A DNA stretch of 64,000 nt from Excoecaria cochinchinensis (Eukaryota; Streptophyta; Magnoliopsida; Malpighiales; Euphorbiaceae), in contig CANTUQ010000070.1 of the NCBI GenBank assembly GCA_947683425.1, forward strand, positions 1,514,001 through 1,578,000, in the 5' to 3' direction. Made by a program: the position numbers and the translations under genes. The notes below the pieces were generated by a model. The model was not told the origin of the DNA, did no database searches, and saw only the letters and a list, made by a program, of their open reading frames with translations. Position 1 is the first letter of the stretch, and each line of letters begins with the position of its first letter. Shown piece after piece: positions 22,313-32,521 of this stretch.

Positions 22313-23700
22313 TCAAAACACATCTCTCGTTATAAGTTTACTCAATGAATTTGCATGCATGAAAACATACTGTAAGTTCACTTTTCCTCGTGCAACAATA
22401 TCTCTCATATATTGATACTTAATATCGATATGCTTAGCTTTACTATAAGCTATCAACGACTGACTGTCACTATAGACTGTCACTGGTACCTCTGAGTCAG
22501 TTACTCTTAAATGGCTCATAAACCATTTTTAGCCAAACTGTCTCTTATACTGCAGTTAAGGAAGCATCAAATTTAGCTTCCATTATTGATAGGGCTATAC
22601 AGGTTTATTTCTTGCTACTCCACGAGATGGCACTCTTGCTAAGCAAAAATATGAAACCTGAAGTGGATATCCTCTCATCCACATGTCTTGCCTAATCAAC
22701 ATTTCTTTATTCTCTCAATGTAGATCCTTTTCTTGATAATAGAGAAAATAATCTGCTGTACCTTTAAGATATATAAGTATTCTTTTAATTGTGCATTTCC
22801 TAGGTTAGATTGATATCTATTTATCATGTCCATTGCATAGCATATACCATGTCTTGTACACAATATCGAGTACATAAGACTACCCACGACACTAGCATAT
22901 GGAACATTTCTCATACGTTCCATTTTTCTAGCATCTTAGGACATCCATCTTTGCTAAGAAACTAATTCTTGGCAATGGGGTTATCTATGGGTTTATAGAT
23001 TTGCATATTAAATCGTTCGAGAGTTTTGTTGATATATTTCTCTCAAGAAACAGACAACAATCTTCTCAAATAATATCTTGAAATCTTAACTTCAAGAATA
23101 TAATATGCTTGACCTATATCCTTTATCTCAAAGTTGGACGATAACTAATCTTTGATTTCATTTACGTACCATTTATCATTTTCAGCTTTAAGTGTGTCGT
23201 CTATATATAATGCCAAAATAACAAATTCACTTTCAGAGCTTTTACTATAAGCACAATTATCATCATCATTCATGTTGAACACATTCAATATGATTGTATG
23301 ATGAAGTCTCAAGTATCATTATGTTGAAGACTGTTTAAGGCCATAGATTGAACTCATCAATCAGCAAACCTTATGTTTGCTGCCTTTTTCGATGAAACAT
23401 ATAGTTTGTTTCATCCAATTTTCTATTGAGAAAAGCAGTCTTCCCATCCATTTGATGAAGCTCTGGGTCCAAACTCGCCACTATGACCAGAATTAATCTT
23501 ATGGACGTAAATCTTACAACAGATGAGAAAGTCTACTCATAGTCAATCTCTTCCTGTTGTGTAAATCCCTTAGCGACTAGTCGAGTCTTGTACCTTTTGA
23601 TACTTCTTTCAGCCTTTCGCCTCACTTTGAGAATCCATTTATTCCCAATTTGTGTCCTTCCAGTAGATCAACCAGTTCTCAAACATGATTTTTGATCTCA
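22313..23700 (-). pseudogene. Copia reverse transcriptase-RNase H remnant (element A)
   Basis: In minus-strand order, about 23700-23400 encodes N-terminal RT motifs (GNKWILKVRRKAE, RLVAKGFTQQEEIDYE, ELHQMDGKTAFLN). 22923-22696 encodes the RT/RNase H connection (VPYASVVGSLMYSI). 22519-22313 encodes the RNase H end (TVYSDSQSLIAYSKAKHIDI). Stops and frameshifts separate these blocks, so no functional polymerase can be made. The order is typical of copia, where integrase precedes RT. Confidence 0.85.
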
Positions 23701-24388
23701 TGGATGCCATTTCTTCTTTCATTGCTTTAATCTATTTTTTTTCTTAGATGGGCATGAAAAAGCCTTTTGAGTATTGTTATGCTCTTTCTTGTCTTGTGGG
23801 ATAAACAAAAGGGCTTCATTCAAGCCTCCGATTTTAAATTATCGGCGTGAAACACTCATCTTTTTAGATTTTTACAGTTCTGAATCTTGATAAACATGTC
23901 TCATATATTTATCGTGATTCAAAAAGCTCCCACTGGAACCATGTTCCATACTCCCACTGGAGTTAGGAATATTATATTCTTTTCTCCCATTGGAGTGAAA
24001 AATACTCCTATTTAAATCGGGTCTCGAACATCCGGATCGTTTGGAGGATGAGGCTCTTAACCTTCTTCCTCTAAATCCCTCCCACTCGGATGGAGTGATC
24101 CTAATGATTCCTCTTTCTGAGATTAATTGAAAGTGAAACCTTAATTCACTTCGCCAACTTTTAAAATTTATTCTCTTAAGAATATGACGTCTAGTGATTC
24201 AAATTCCGTCATTATGCCATTCTCTTGCTTATCCATAAAAATGTATCATTTTGATACTTCAAAATATCTCACATAGATATTTTTTTCACCTCTTGGTCTT
24301 AAATTTACCAAATTGAGGTATCATAGATGCAAGCATTACAATCCAAAAGTTATAAATGGTTTAGGTCAGCTTGTCGACCAGTTCATAA

Positions 24389-24868
24389 CTAATAAGTTGT
24401 GGTAATAACAGATTTGGAGGGCATACAGTTCAGAACATATATGGCAGTCAATAAATCATCTCCCCAATAGGAGATAGGCAATTTTGCCTCTGCCATCATA
24501 AATCTAACCATATCTAAGAGAGTCTTATTTTTTCTTTTCGCAACACCATTTTGTTGTGGATTTCTAGGAATGAACAACTAATGTTCAATCCTTTTTCATC
24601 ACATAAAACTTTAAATTTATCTATAAGATATCACCGACCTCTGTCAGTTCTTAAAGCTTTGATCTTTTTGTCTAATTGATTCTCAATTAAACTCATATAA
24701 GTTTTGAAGCAACTCAATACTTCTAACTTATGAGAAATCAAATAGACATGATCATACCTAGTACAGTCATGTATAAATGTGATGAAATAAGAGGCCTCAT
24801 TCCTTGCCCTTACATTCATTTTACCACATACGTTAGAATGAACTAACTGTAATGGAAATTTGGCTTTA
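24389..24868 (-). pseudogene. Copia integrase remnant (element A), cut by element B
   Basis: Minus-strand blocks include LDKKIKALRTDRG (around the second catalytic Asp) and the PQQNGVAKRKN block, which in intact copies holds the catalytic Glu and here reads Lys at that point. MVRFMMAEAKLPISYWGDDL follows. The coding sequence stops at 24869, where element B is inserted, and resumes at 49742. Confidence 0.85.
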
Positions 24869-25338
24869 GTACCTGTGATGCGCGCCGAACCTAGCAAAGG
24901 CCCTCTTAGGCGAGACCCGCTTTTAGGGCTCGAGGAATTGGTTCGCGTCTTTTTGATCTTGGGTGCCATGAGATATTTTGGATGCCTTCTTTCTAATAGA
25001 ACATTGGAAAGGATCATCTAGCCTCACGACGCCTTTAGGCACCTTTGAGGTATTTTGGAGTCGCCACCGAATTTATGAGAAATTGGGAAAGGTCTCTAAC
25101 CTTTGTTGGTCTAAAATCAGAGATGGTGTCTGGAACTTCACTCTTATTTATGTTTTCGTTAATTATAAGTGAGTTTTTAAATTCGTAAAATTCTATCTCT
25201 CCTCTCACACGATCAATGCATTTAAATTAAAGCGCATCGCAAGCATTCAAAAGCAATAAATAAAAACTGTAAAGAAAGCGAAAAATAAAGCGATAAAGAA
25301 AAGCAATAAACATGTCAAGCACACAATTACAAGCGAAA

Positions 25339-25406
25339 TTGGGGTGGAATACAACCCCAAATGAAAGAAGATTAAAAATATAAATTGGGACGGAATACAA
25401 TCCCAA
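25339..25406. other. Paired small hairpins with conserved loop in the element B LTR
   Basis: TTGGGGT-GGAATACA-ACCCCAA (25339-25360) and TTGGGA-CGGAATACAA-TCCCAA (25385-25406) keep the loop while the stems differ in a compensated way. Related copies are at 47755-47776 and, in element E, 63393-63416. Confidence 0.6.
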
Positions 25407-26107
25407 ATGAAAACTAAATAATATTGCCCCAAAATTAATTATAAGGGCCCGAAATGTATAAACATGAATTTAAACAAATAAACAAAATCAATCATAAGAA
25501 AAATATACATAAATCGGGACATTCATTTATTTTAGGAATATTGGTTTCTTTGTGCTCATTTAAAAGGGGATCGAAGAGTTGTTCGATTGTTTGAAAATCG
25601 GGATAAGTAATCTCATTTTTGGATAAAATTACTATTCATTTTAATCATGACGTTTTACATTTTTTGGCTAAAACGAGGGACATTGGTCTCAACTCTATTA
25701 ATAAAATCTCAATTTAGTTGTAAAAATATTTTTGTGATTTTTTATCTCATGCGTGCATAAATAAAATATTTATTTACAAGCAAACACAACAGAAAAAAAC
25801 GGAATAGGAAAAATCTCACCCAAACGACGTAGTCCTCTACGCGTCGTGACCCCTCCGCGTGGTCACGAAAATGCTCATATAATGCAAACCACATTTTAAT
25901 TTCAGGCATAAAATAATATTAAAAATATTAGTAATAATTCTAAGAATTAATCAAACAAAGACAAGATAATGACAACAATAAAATTATAGTGACAATAATA
26001 GTGGCAATAACAATAGCAAAAATCATAATAATAAATAATAATAATACAAAATAAACATAAAATGATAGTACTAATAATGATAATACCACAAAATGATAAT
26101 AATGATG

Positions 26108-26214
26108 ATGAAATAATAATAATAATAATAATAATAATAGTAATAACAATAATAATAGTGATAATAAATATAATGATGATAATAAGAATGCTAATAATAA
26201 TGACAATAATAGTA

Positions 26215-26254
<40 letters not shown>
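26108..26254. repeat. (AAT)n-rich microsatellite block, element B 3' LTR
   Basis: Several AAT/ATA runs separated by imperfect units. The poly-Ile/Leu open frames over 25940-26291 on the minus strand are by-products of this block. Confidence 0.9.
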
Positions 26255-26257
<3 letters not shown>

Positions 26258-26919
26258 AGAAGAAGAGCAACCGGGAATCACAAAAAATCAAATTAAATCA
26301 CAAATAGTATGCCGACAATAATAATCATATTAGAAATGCTAAGAATAAATGATAAACATGGAAATGATCACAAAAATAATAATATTGACAATAAAAAAGT
26401 GAAAAACAAAATTAAATGAGAATGGGTCCAAGAATATTTATCCTAAAAATTTATAAATCGGGAATAGGATGTCTCAATCCGTCCCCTTGTCGAGTTTGTG
26501 GTGGTAAAATACTAAAATATTTGAGAAAAAAACTAAATTTTTAACACAAAAAACTCAAGAAAATAATTTTTGATTGAGTGATCAAGCCAAGAAAATTAAT
26601 TTTTCTTACTCAAATCAAACCAAAATAAAAAGATTTTTGAGAGAAGAATAAAAGTTAAATTCCTAAGAATTTTTGAAAATTTATTTTCGTCTGCCTTTCT
26701 TGCTTGAGAGAAAACCTTCTCCCTTTTCTATGAAAAATTTAGCCTCCTTTGAGAATGAGGGCAAATCTGCCTTTTGTTCCCTCCCTTGTCCCAAAATGGG
26801 ATGAAACAAAATAAATCATTTCATTCCGTTAACAAAAAATATCATTAAAATGTGAAACAAATGTAACAGACTGAAAAAAATTGACCAAAAATTGTAGGTG
26901 AAAACGACAGTACGAAGGA

Positions 26920-27190
26920 GCAGGTGCGGGGATGCCCGCAGGTCGCGCGGCGCGACGTGTGCCCCAGCGGGCGCTCGTCCCCCTCTGCGACAGGGCGCAC
27001 GTCGCGCCTGCAGGTGCATGTCGCCTGCGGGCGCAAGTTGCGTGCGCGACGTGCCCCCCCGTGGGCGCTCATCGCCCTTTGCGACGTGCGCCCGCCCCTG
27101 GTGACATGCGCCCATGCGGGTGCACGTCGCGCCTGCGGGCGCATGCTGCATCTGCGGGCACGGCCCGTACGCATGTGACCTAACTCTCAC
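26920..27190. repeat. CpG-rich degenerate minisatellite island, element B 3' LTR
   Basis: About 270 bp of GC- and CpG-rich sequence built from imperfect copies of GCGACGTGCGCCC and GGGCGCATGTCGC. It sits between AT-rich flanks and ends against an (AAAAT)n tract. The 5' LTR holds a shorter, rearranged version at 49280-49505. Confidence 0.85.
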
Positions 27191-27436
27191 GCGCGGCGTG
27201 CAAATAAAAATAAAAATAAAATAAAAGAAAAAAAATAAAAATAAAAATGAGTAAAAATAAAAATAAAAGGAATAAAAATAAGAGTAAAAATGCAAATTTT
27301 TAAATTAAAATTTTTGGAGGAATAAAAGAGATTTTCGACAAGAAAAACATCATTTTTGAGACCTTTGCTTGTGGCAAGTATCTTTTCATCATCGGGTAAT
27401 CCTGATCTTGGACCGCCTCAGGACTCGGTATTTACA

Positions 27437-27460
27437 GTTACCCCCAATTTTAGGGAACCT
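27437..27460 (-). other. Purine-rich tract next to the 3' LTR of element B
   Basis: On the minus strand AAAATTGGGGGTAAC immediately precedes the LTR, a suitable polypurine primer site. Confidence 0.65.
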
Positions 27461-27741
27461 AGAACTTAGGTGTCTGGGTGAGTCAAAATTCAAAAAAGAA
27501 AGGAAAGAAGCGCGTACCTGAGGTGGTCGTCTTTCCAGACTGGAAGAAGTTGTTGCGGGTAGTTACTGTCTGTTCGTCGATGTGTCAACCCCTGTTGCTT
27601 TGGCATCTAACCTGTGCGGTATCCAACCTTGTTGATGTGGTCTGTAATTTAGCTTAATGCGGTGTCTAACCTATTAATGCGGATATCCTCATGGATTGAA
27701 AGGATTTGGAATATTTTGGAAAAAGTTTAATGCTCCGAAGG

Positions 27742-28354
27742 ATAATGCTCTGAAGAGATTGAGAATGCCTTGGAAAAAGGACTTAAAAATAATGCTCCGA
27801 AGAGACTGAGAATGCCTTGGAAAAAGGACTTAAAGATAATGCTCCGAAAAGACTGAGAATGCCTTGAAAAAAGACTTAAAGATAATGCTTCAAAGAGACT
27901 GAGAATGCCTTGAAAAAAAAACTTAAAGATAATGCTCCGAAGAGACTGAGAATGCCTTGGAAAAAGGATTTAAAGATAATGCTCCGAAAAGACTGAGAAT
28001 ACCTTGGAAAAAGGACTTAAAGATAATGCTCCGAATAGACTGAGAATGCCTTAAAAAAGGACTTAAAAATAATGCTCCGAAGAGACTGAGAATGCCTTGG
28101 AAAAAGGACTTAAAAATAATGCTCCGAAAAGACTGAGAATGCCATGGAAAAAGGACTTAAAGATAATGCTCCGAAGAGACTGAGAATGCCTTGAAAAAAG
28201 AACTTAAAGATAATGTTTCGAAAAAACTGAGAATGATTTGGAAAAAGGACTTAAAGATAATGCTCCAAAAAGACAGAGAATGCGTTGAAAAAGGACTTAA
28301 ATATAATGCTCCGAAGAGACTGAGAATGCCTTAAAAAAGGACTTAAAGATAATG
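27742..28354. repeat. 47-bp tandem array (about 13 units) in element B
   Basis: The unit can be read as ATAATGCTCCGAAGAGACTG followed by AGAATGCCTTGGAAAAAGGA and CTTAAAG. Units differ by a few substitutions and one- or two-base indels. It lies in the 3' part of the element, where Tat/Ogre elements commonly carry satellite-like arrays. Confidence 0.93.
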
Positions 28355-31300
28355 GGTGTTAAAGGTGTGTGCAAAGCTATACACACAAGTCATGCTAAGG
28401 ATTAAAGTACAAAAATTTTATGTTCACAACTATACATGTAAAGGATTAATATGCATGCTAAACATGTGCAAAGAATTATGTGTTGCATGTATGCAAAGAT
28501 TATGTGCACGAAATGTGCGCGAAGAATTGCATATGCAAGATATATACAAAGTTCATGCATGTGTGAATGCACGTTGGGCATCGTCGAATGCCATGCACGT
28601 GTAAAGTTATGTAAAGAGATATGCGAAAGATTGTAACGTGGAATGCACGTGAGATGCAAAAATGGATAGACCACATCCTAGGTAGTCAAGGGACTCGTTG
28701 AGGATACTGTTCATACTGTCTGATGCCCCCAGTGATATAGAAGAGTATCATCTTGGCTTAGGAACTCTGACCCATAATCATTTCAGAGAGAACCATCCGG
28801 TGTGCATCTTCGCCCCTCGGTCAATGAGCATGCACCCTTTTGCTATGAGACATACAACATCTTGCCCCCATGATTCTAACTCATGCACTTCTACCCGAAG
28901 GGAGGTCATCCTAAGTAATGCTGCCTTATCGCTCCAGGTATCGGAGGTCATTGATTAAAGGTAGTGCGTCCCTTGTGGATTTTCACACTAGTTTTTTTTT
29001 TTTTTTTTACGAGAGATGCATCCCTTTTGGGGATTTTCACATAACCCTGTACCTTATTTTTGCCTGGAATGGATCAAATCCAATCCAGCGGCTTTTATTC
29101 ATTTCATTTTTTGTAGGACAAACTGCCTGTTTTCAGGTTTTTACCCTGCCCTTTCGCCTAACTTTTGCTTAAAGAGTCAATTATGGTTTCATCTCTAACG
29201 GCTCCCTTTTTTATTTTTTTATTATTTTTTTTCAGCAGTGGCTACAAGAAAAAGTGAAGCTACTGTTTGAGCCTCCTTCTACAGCAATCGGTAATTATTC
29301 ACTGAGATATCTTCCCCTAAGCAGCAATTATATCCCCTCGCCTCCTCCGACGAAGGTGTTGTTAGATTGGTGAGGTGGTGAACAAAGGTTAGCTTCCTGT
29401 GCTTCTGGCTCTCCTTTCTGTTCCCTTGTGTGGATTTCACGAGACCACTTTCGATATCATCGCCTGTTGTGTTTGACAGTTTGGAGAGATTCAAGATGTT
29501 GTGAGGCATCCTCCATCTTTCCAGGGTAGTATCTTATCCTCGGTCTTCACCCTTAAGTACCATAGCCCTGGATACAGCTGCTTGCAAAAACTGTCATAGC
29601 GCAGATCAGAAACTACACCTTCGCCCCCATAGGTGCGCATAATTGGTGGGTGTTTAGTCCTGCATTTGATAATAGGGCCCATCGACTTAGGCATATGGCT
29701 GGTGAGAGCAGGAGTAGAGTATAGCCATTTAGATTTCACACGTTCAGTAATGAACGGTGTTTCTCTTTTTATAAAAGAACTAGGAAATGATGAGTACATG
29801 AGTTGAACTGCTTTTTTTTTTATGTATTTACAAAGACTGTGTGCATTTTAGCATGATTTCTCCATACATGATCACCTTTTAACATAGATTCAGAATGCAG
29901 AATTACATTTAATCTCGAAATGGATCTTGAAAGCATCAAAACTCCTGTTTCCAATCAGCCCTCTCGAGTTTTCTTGATTGGACATTTTCTCTCAAGCCTC
30001 TAATTTTTGACCAGAATGCCTTTTTTCGGTTTTCATCTTGATGAGGTGCCCAATTTTAACAAGGCCGCATCTTTTCGGTTTTCAACTCGTGGGCCATTTA
30101 TTCTTTTTTTTTTTTTTATTTTTAGCCTTTAGTCATGAATCTTCTTAAGTCTGTTGATGTTGATCGGTTATCCGAACTCATCTCCATTGCTGTCTGTTAG
30201 AATCGCTACTCCCTTGCATACCAATCTCTTAAGAACAAACCTTCCTATGTTGGCCTGAATTTACCTTGTATGTCCAAGATGCTTGGTTTCATTTTCCTGG
30301 AGACTGAATCTCCTCCTTTCCAGCGAGTGTTTCTTGACCCTCTTCCCAAACGATCGAACAAGGTGTTTTCTGATAGATCTGATTGCGATAGTAATCCCAC
30401 AACCTATTTTCATTTAACATATTTAGCTGCTGTAGCCGTTGCTTTCATGACTGCCCTTAAAGATTTGACGTGTTTCGACAGGCAGCAGTGCTTTTGCCTC
30501 ATGCATCAAGGAGTAAAGCATGACTTTTGTAGGAGGTTCCGACTGTAGACCCCAGCATGGGTCTCCTCTATAACCTTCTTAGCCTTCTTCTCGTCTAAGC
30601 ACCTTAGTCGTATATCATCAGCTTACCTCTTGTACTGCACATTCTTTATACTGATGAACTGGGTGGATAGCTTCTAAATCAATCTTTCGGTCCTTTTCAG
30701 TAGCCAAGAAGAACGGCAAAATACAAGTATGTGTAGATCAATAGGATTTGAACAAAGCTTGCCACCAGATAACTTTCCCTTGTCCTATGTTGATGATTAA
30801 TTATTTTTTCCTTTTCTTTCTTTTTTTTTTCGTTTCTTCTTATTTTTCTTCTTATTGTTTTTTTTTGCATACATTTTTTTTGCTCCCCAATTTTTCAAGT
30901 TTCATCCAAATCTTGATAGTTTACACATACGCACACTTTTCTTCTTAACCATTGGGGACGTCGTTGATCAACCTAGTCGGGCGTTGCGCTTCAGTAAAAA
31001 ATTTAGCCCTGATTCTGCTTGTGGATCCCCCCTTTTAACCTTTCCTGTCCCTCCTGGCTTGAATCTTCTGAGCTTCTGCTTGACTGGTCCATGATCGGGA
31101 TACACTGGCATAGTGTGTTCGGTGGCTTCATAATCATCTCTTGGCATGTCTTCATATGTCTAGGCAAAGACTTTTTTTTTTCATTTTTTTTCATGCTCTC
31201 TAATTTTAATCTCTCTTTAAGAGTCATAACAATGCTATCAAGATTTTCTTTGGGTTCCCCAAAGTTCTGAGATTAAATGGAATGGCATCATTTGAATCAT

Positions 31301-31479
31301 TATTAAATATGAATGTGTCATGATCATGCATAATGAAATCACAAGAAAATATCCCCCAAATGAGCGACAACCATTCATTTCATTTAATAAAAACTAGAAT
31401 TAAAAGAGTCTTCATTAAATAGTTCAAAAATAAAAAGAACATTTGAATAGCTAACACCCTCTTGTTTCCACCGGTGCAG
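28355..31479 (-). other. Interior of element B without recognised polymerase genes
   Basis: 28355-28660 is an unusual stretch of alternating GCAT/GTGCA-like words. The remainder is degraded sequence with short minus-strand frames at 29799-29491 and 29509-29279 that match no family I know. I searched by eye for RT, RNase H and integrase motifs on the minus strand and found none. Confidence 0.5.
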
Positions 31480-32312
31480 ATATTTTGGCCAATGGTTCAT
31501 TACCCTCCGTGGTCACCATCTTCCTTCCCCAATTAGGCATTCAATCTGTCTTTCTCTTCTTTTCTCTCTTTTTTCGGGTCAGAGATCTGCTTGCCATCAA
31601 TGAGGTCTTGAATCCGATGCCTCAAGGTCTTGCAATCATCTGTGGTATGCTCGGTGTGCTAGTGGAAAGCACAATATTGATCCGCCTTATGATCGAAATG
31701 TCCTTCTTTTTCGGCGGGCCTAGCTGGCAATGGCTGTAACATTCTCCCCTTTATTAGCTTCTCCAAAACCCATGACAAGGGCCTGCCCAAATCAGATTAG
31801 TGCCTTTGAACCGTCTCAGCCATTGGTACTTTCCCTATCCCTCGGGTACTATTGCTATTATCATAGCAACCAACTCCTAGACTTGAGGTGCCAGCGGTAG
31901 TCTTATTGAGAGGTGCCCGAGTAGTTGCAAGCTTGGACTTCACAATCTTTTCTTCCAGATCAGCTAATTTCCTTTTGGTGTTTGAGGGACCGAGGAGGCT
32001 CATCAACTTTAAAGGCTCTAGTCCTTTTTCTCTTCCCACTTGCCCGATTGGTGAGTCGAGTGGTGCCCTGCCCTTAGGCTTAAGAGTGGATGGAAACATT
32101 ACAGCCGTCGTTGCATAATTCTTTTTGATCGTGGCTAGCTCAACCTGGTTAAGGGTAGTTGCCATAAGTTGAGCTTGAAGAACTAGGGCCATGGCATCCA
32201 TCCTTTCCTTAATTGTGGCTAACAATCTCTTTTCAAGCTCCTCGAACCTTCTATCCATCTCTTGGGTCATTAAGGCACGAGCCTCTTCAATCTGTCGTGA
32301 GGGATCAGCCAT
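31480..32312 (-). pseudogene. Gag remnant of element B
   Basis: A minus-strand frame of 171 codons (32312-31797) starts MADPSRQIEEARALM and has a charged, coiled-coil-like N-terminus (RRFEELEKRL). Beyond its stop, 31790-31480 encodes a block with YCAFH and DDCKTLRHRIQDLIDGKQI, the Cys/His-containing C-terminal part typical of Tat/Ogre-group gag. The central capsid-like domain between the two appears to be missing, so gag is broken by an internal deletion. Position just after the leader fits gag, once element C is disregarded. Confidence 0.7.
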
Positions 32313-32521
32313 TTCTAATGCCTATGGATATTCTGATAAAGACGCTAGATCTTTGCCAACCACTTCGAACTCCGTTTGCTTCTCGGGCAACTACGGGGAC
32401 CCCAAAACCTCCCAGGTAAATGGTCTATAATGGCTAAAAAAATCAAAGGGATTAGAATGATGCATGAATGACATGCAATGCATGATCGTGCCATGCAAAT
32501 GGTTCTCGATGAGTGCGAGAT

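Larger units (their letters stand above)
24874..27436 (-). repeat. 3' LTR of element B
   Basis: 2563 bp. It begins TGTGATGCGCGCCGAACC in plus-strand view and ends CGGTATTTACA. It contains two hairpins with a GGAATACA loop (25339-25360, 25385-25406), (AAT)n tracts, a CpG-rich island and an (AAAAT)n tract. About 390 bp (roughly 24984-25373) is absent from the 5' LTR, apparently a deletion in that copy between short GAT repeats. Confidence 0.92.

Noticed and set aside
25940..26291. Poly-Leu and poly-Ile open frames (also 48311-48666)
   Set aside because: They are translations of (AAT)n microsatellites in the LTRs of element B.
26845..27295. Arg/Ala/His-rich open frames on both strands (also 49176-49749)
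   Set aside because: They arise from the CpG-rich minisatellite and neighbouring (AAAAT)n tract, in all frames, without a protein signature.
29279..29799. Two minus-strand frames (76 and 102 codons) as captured host gene
   Set aside because: No recognisable family, no splice-bounded structure and position within a degraded transposon interior.
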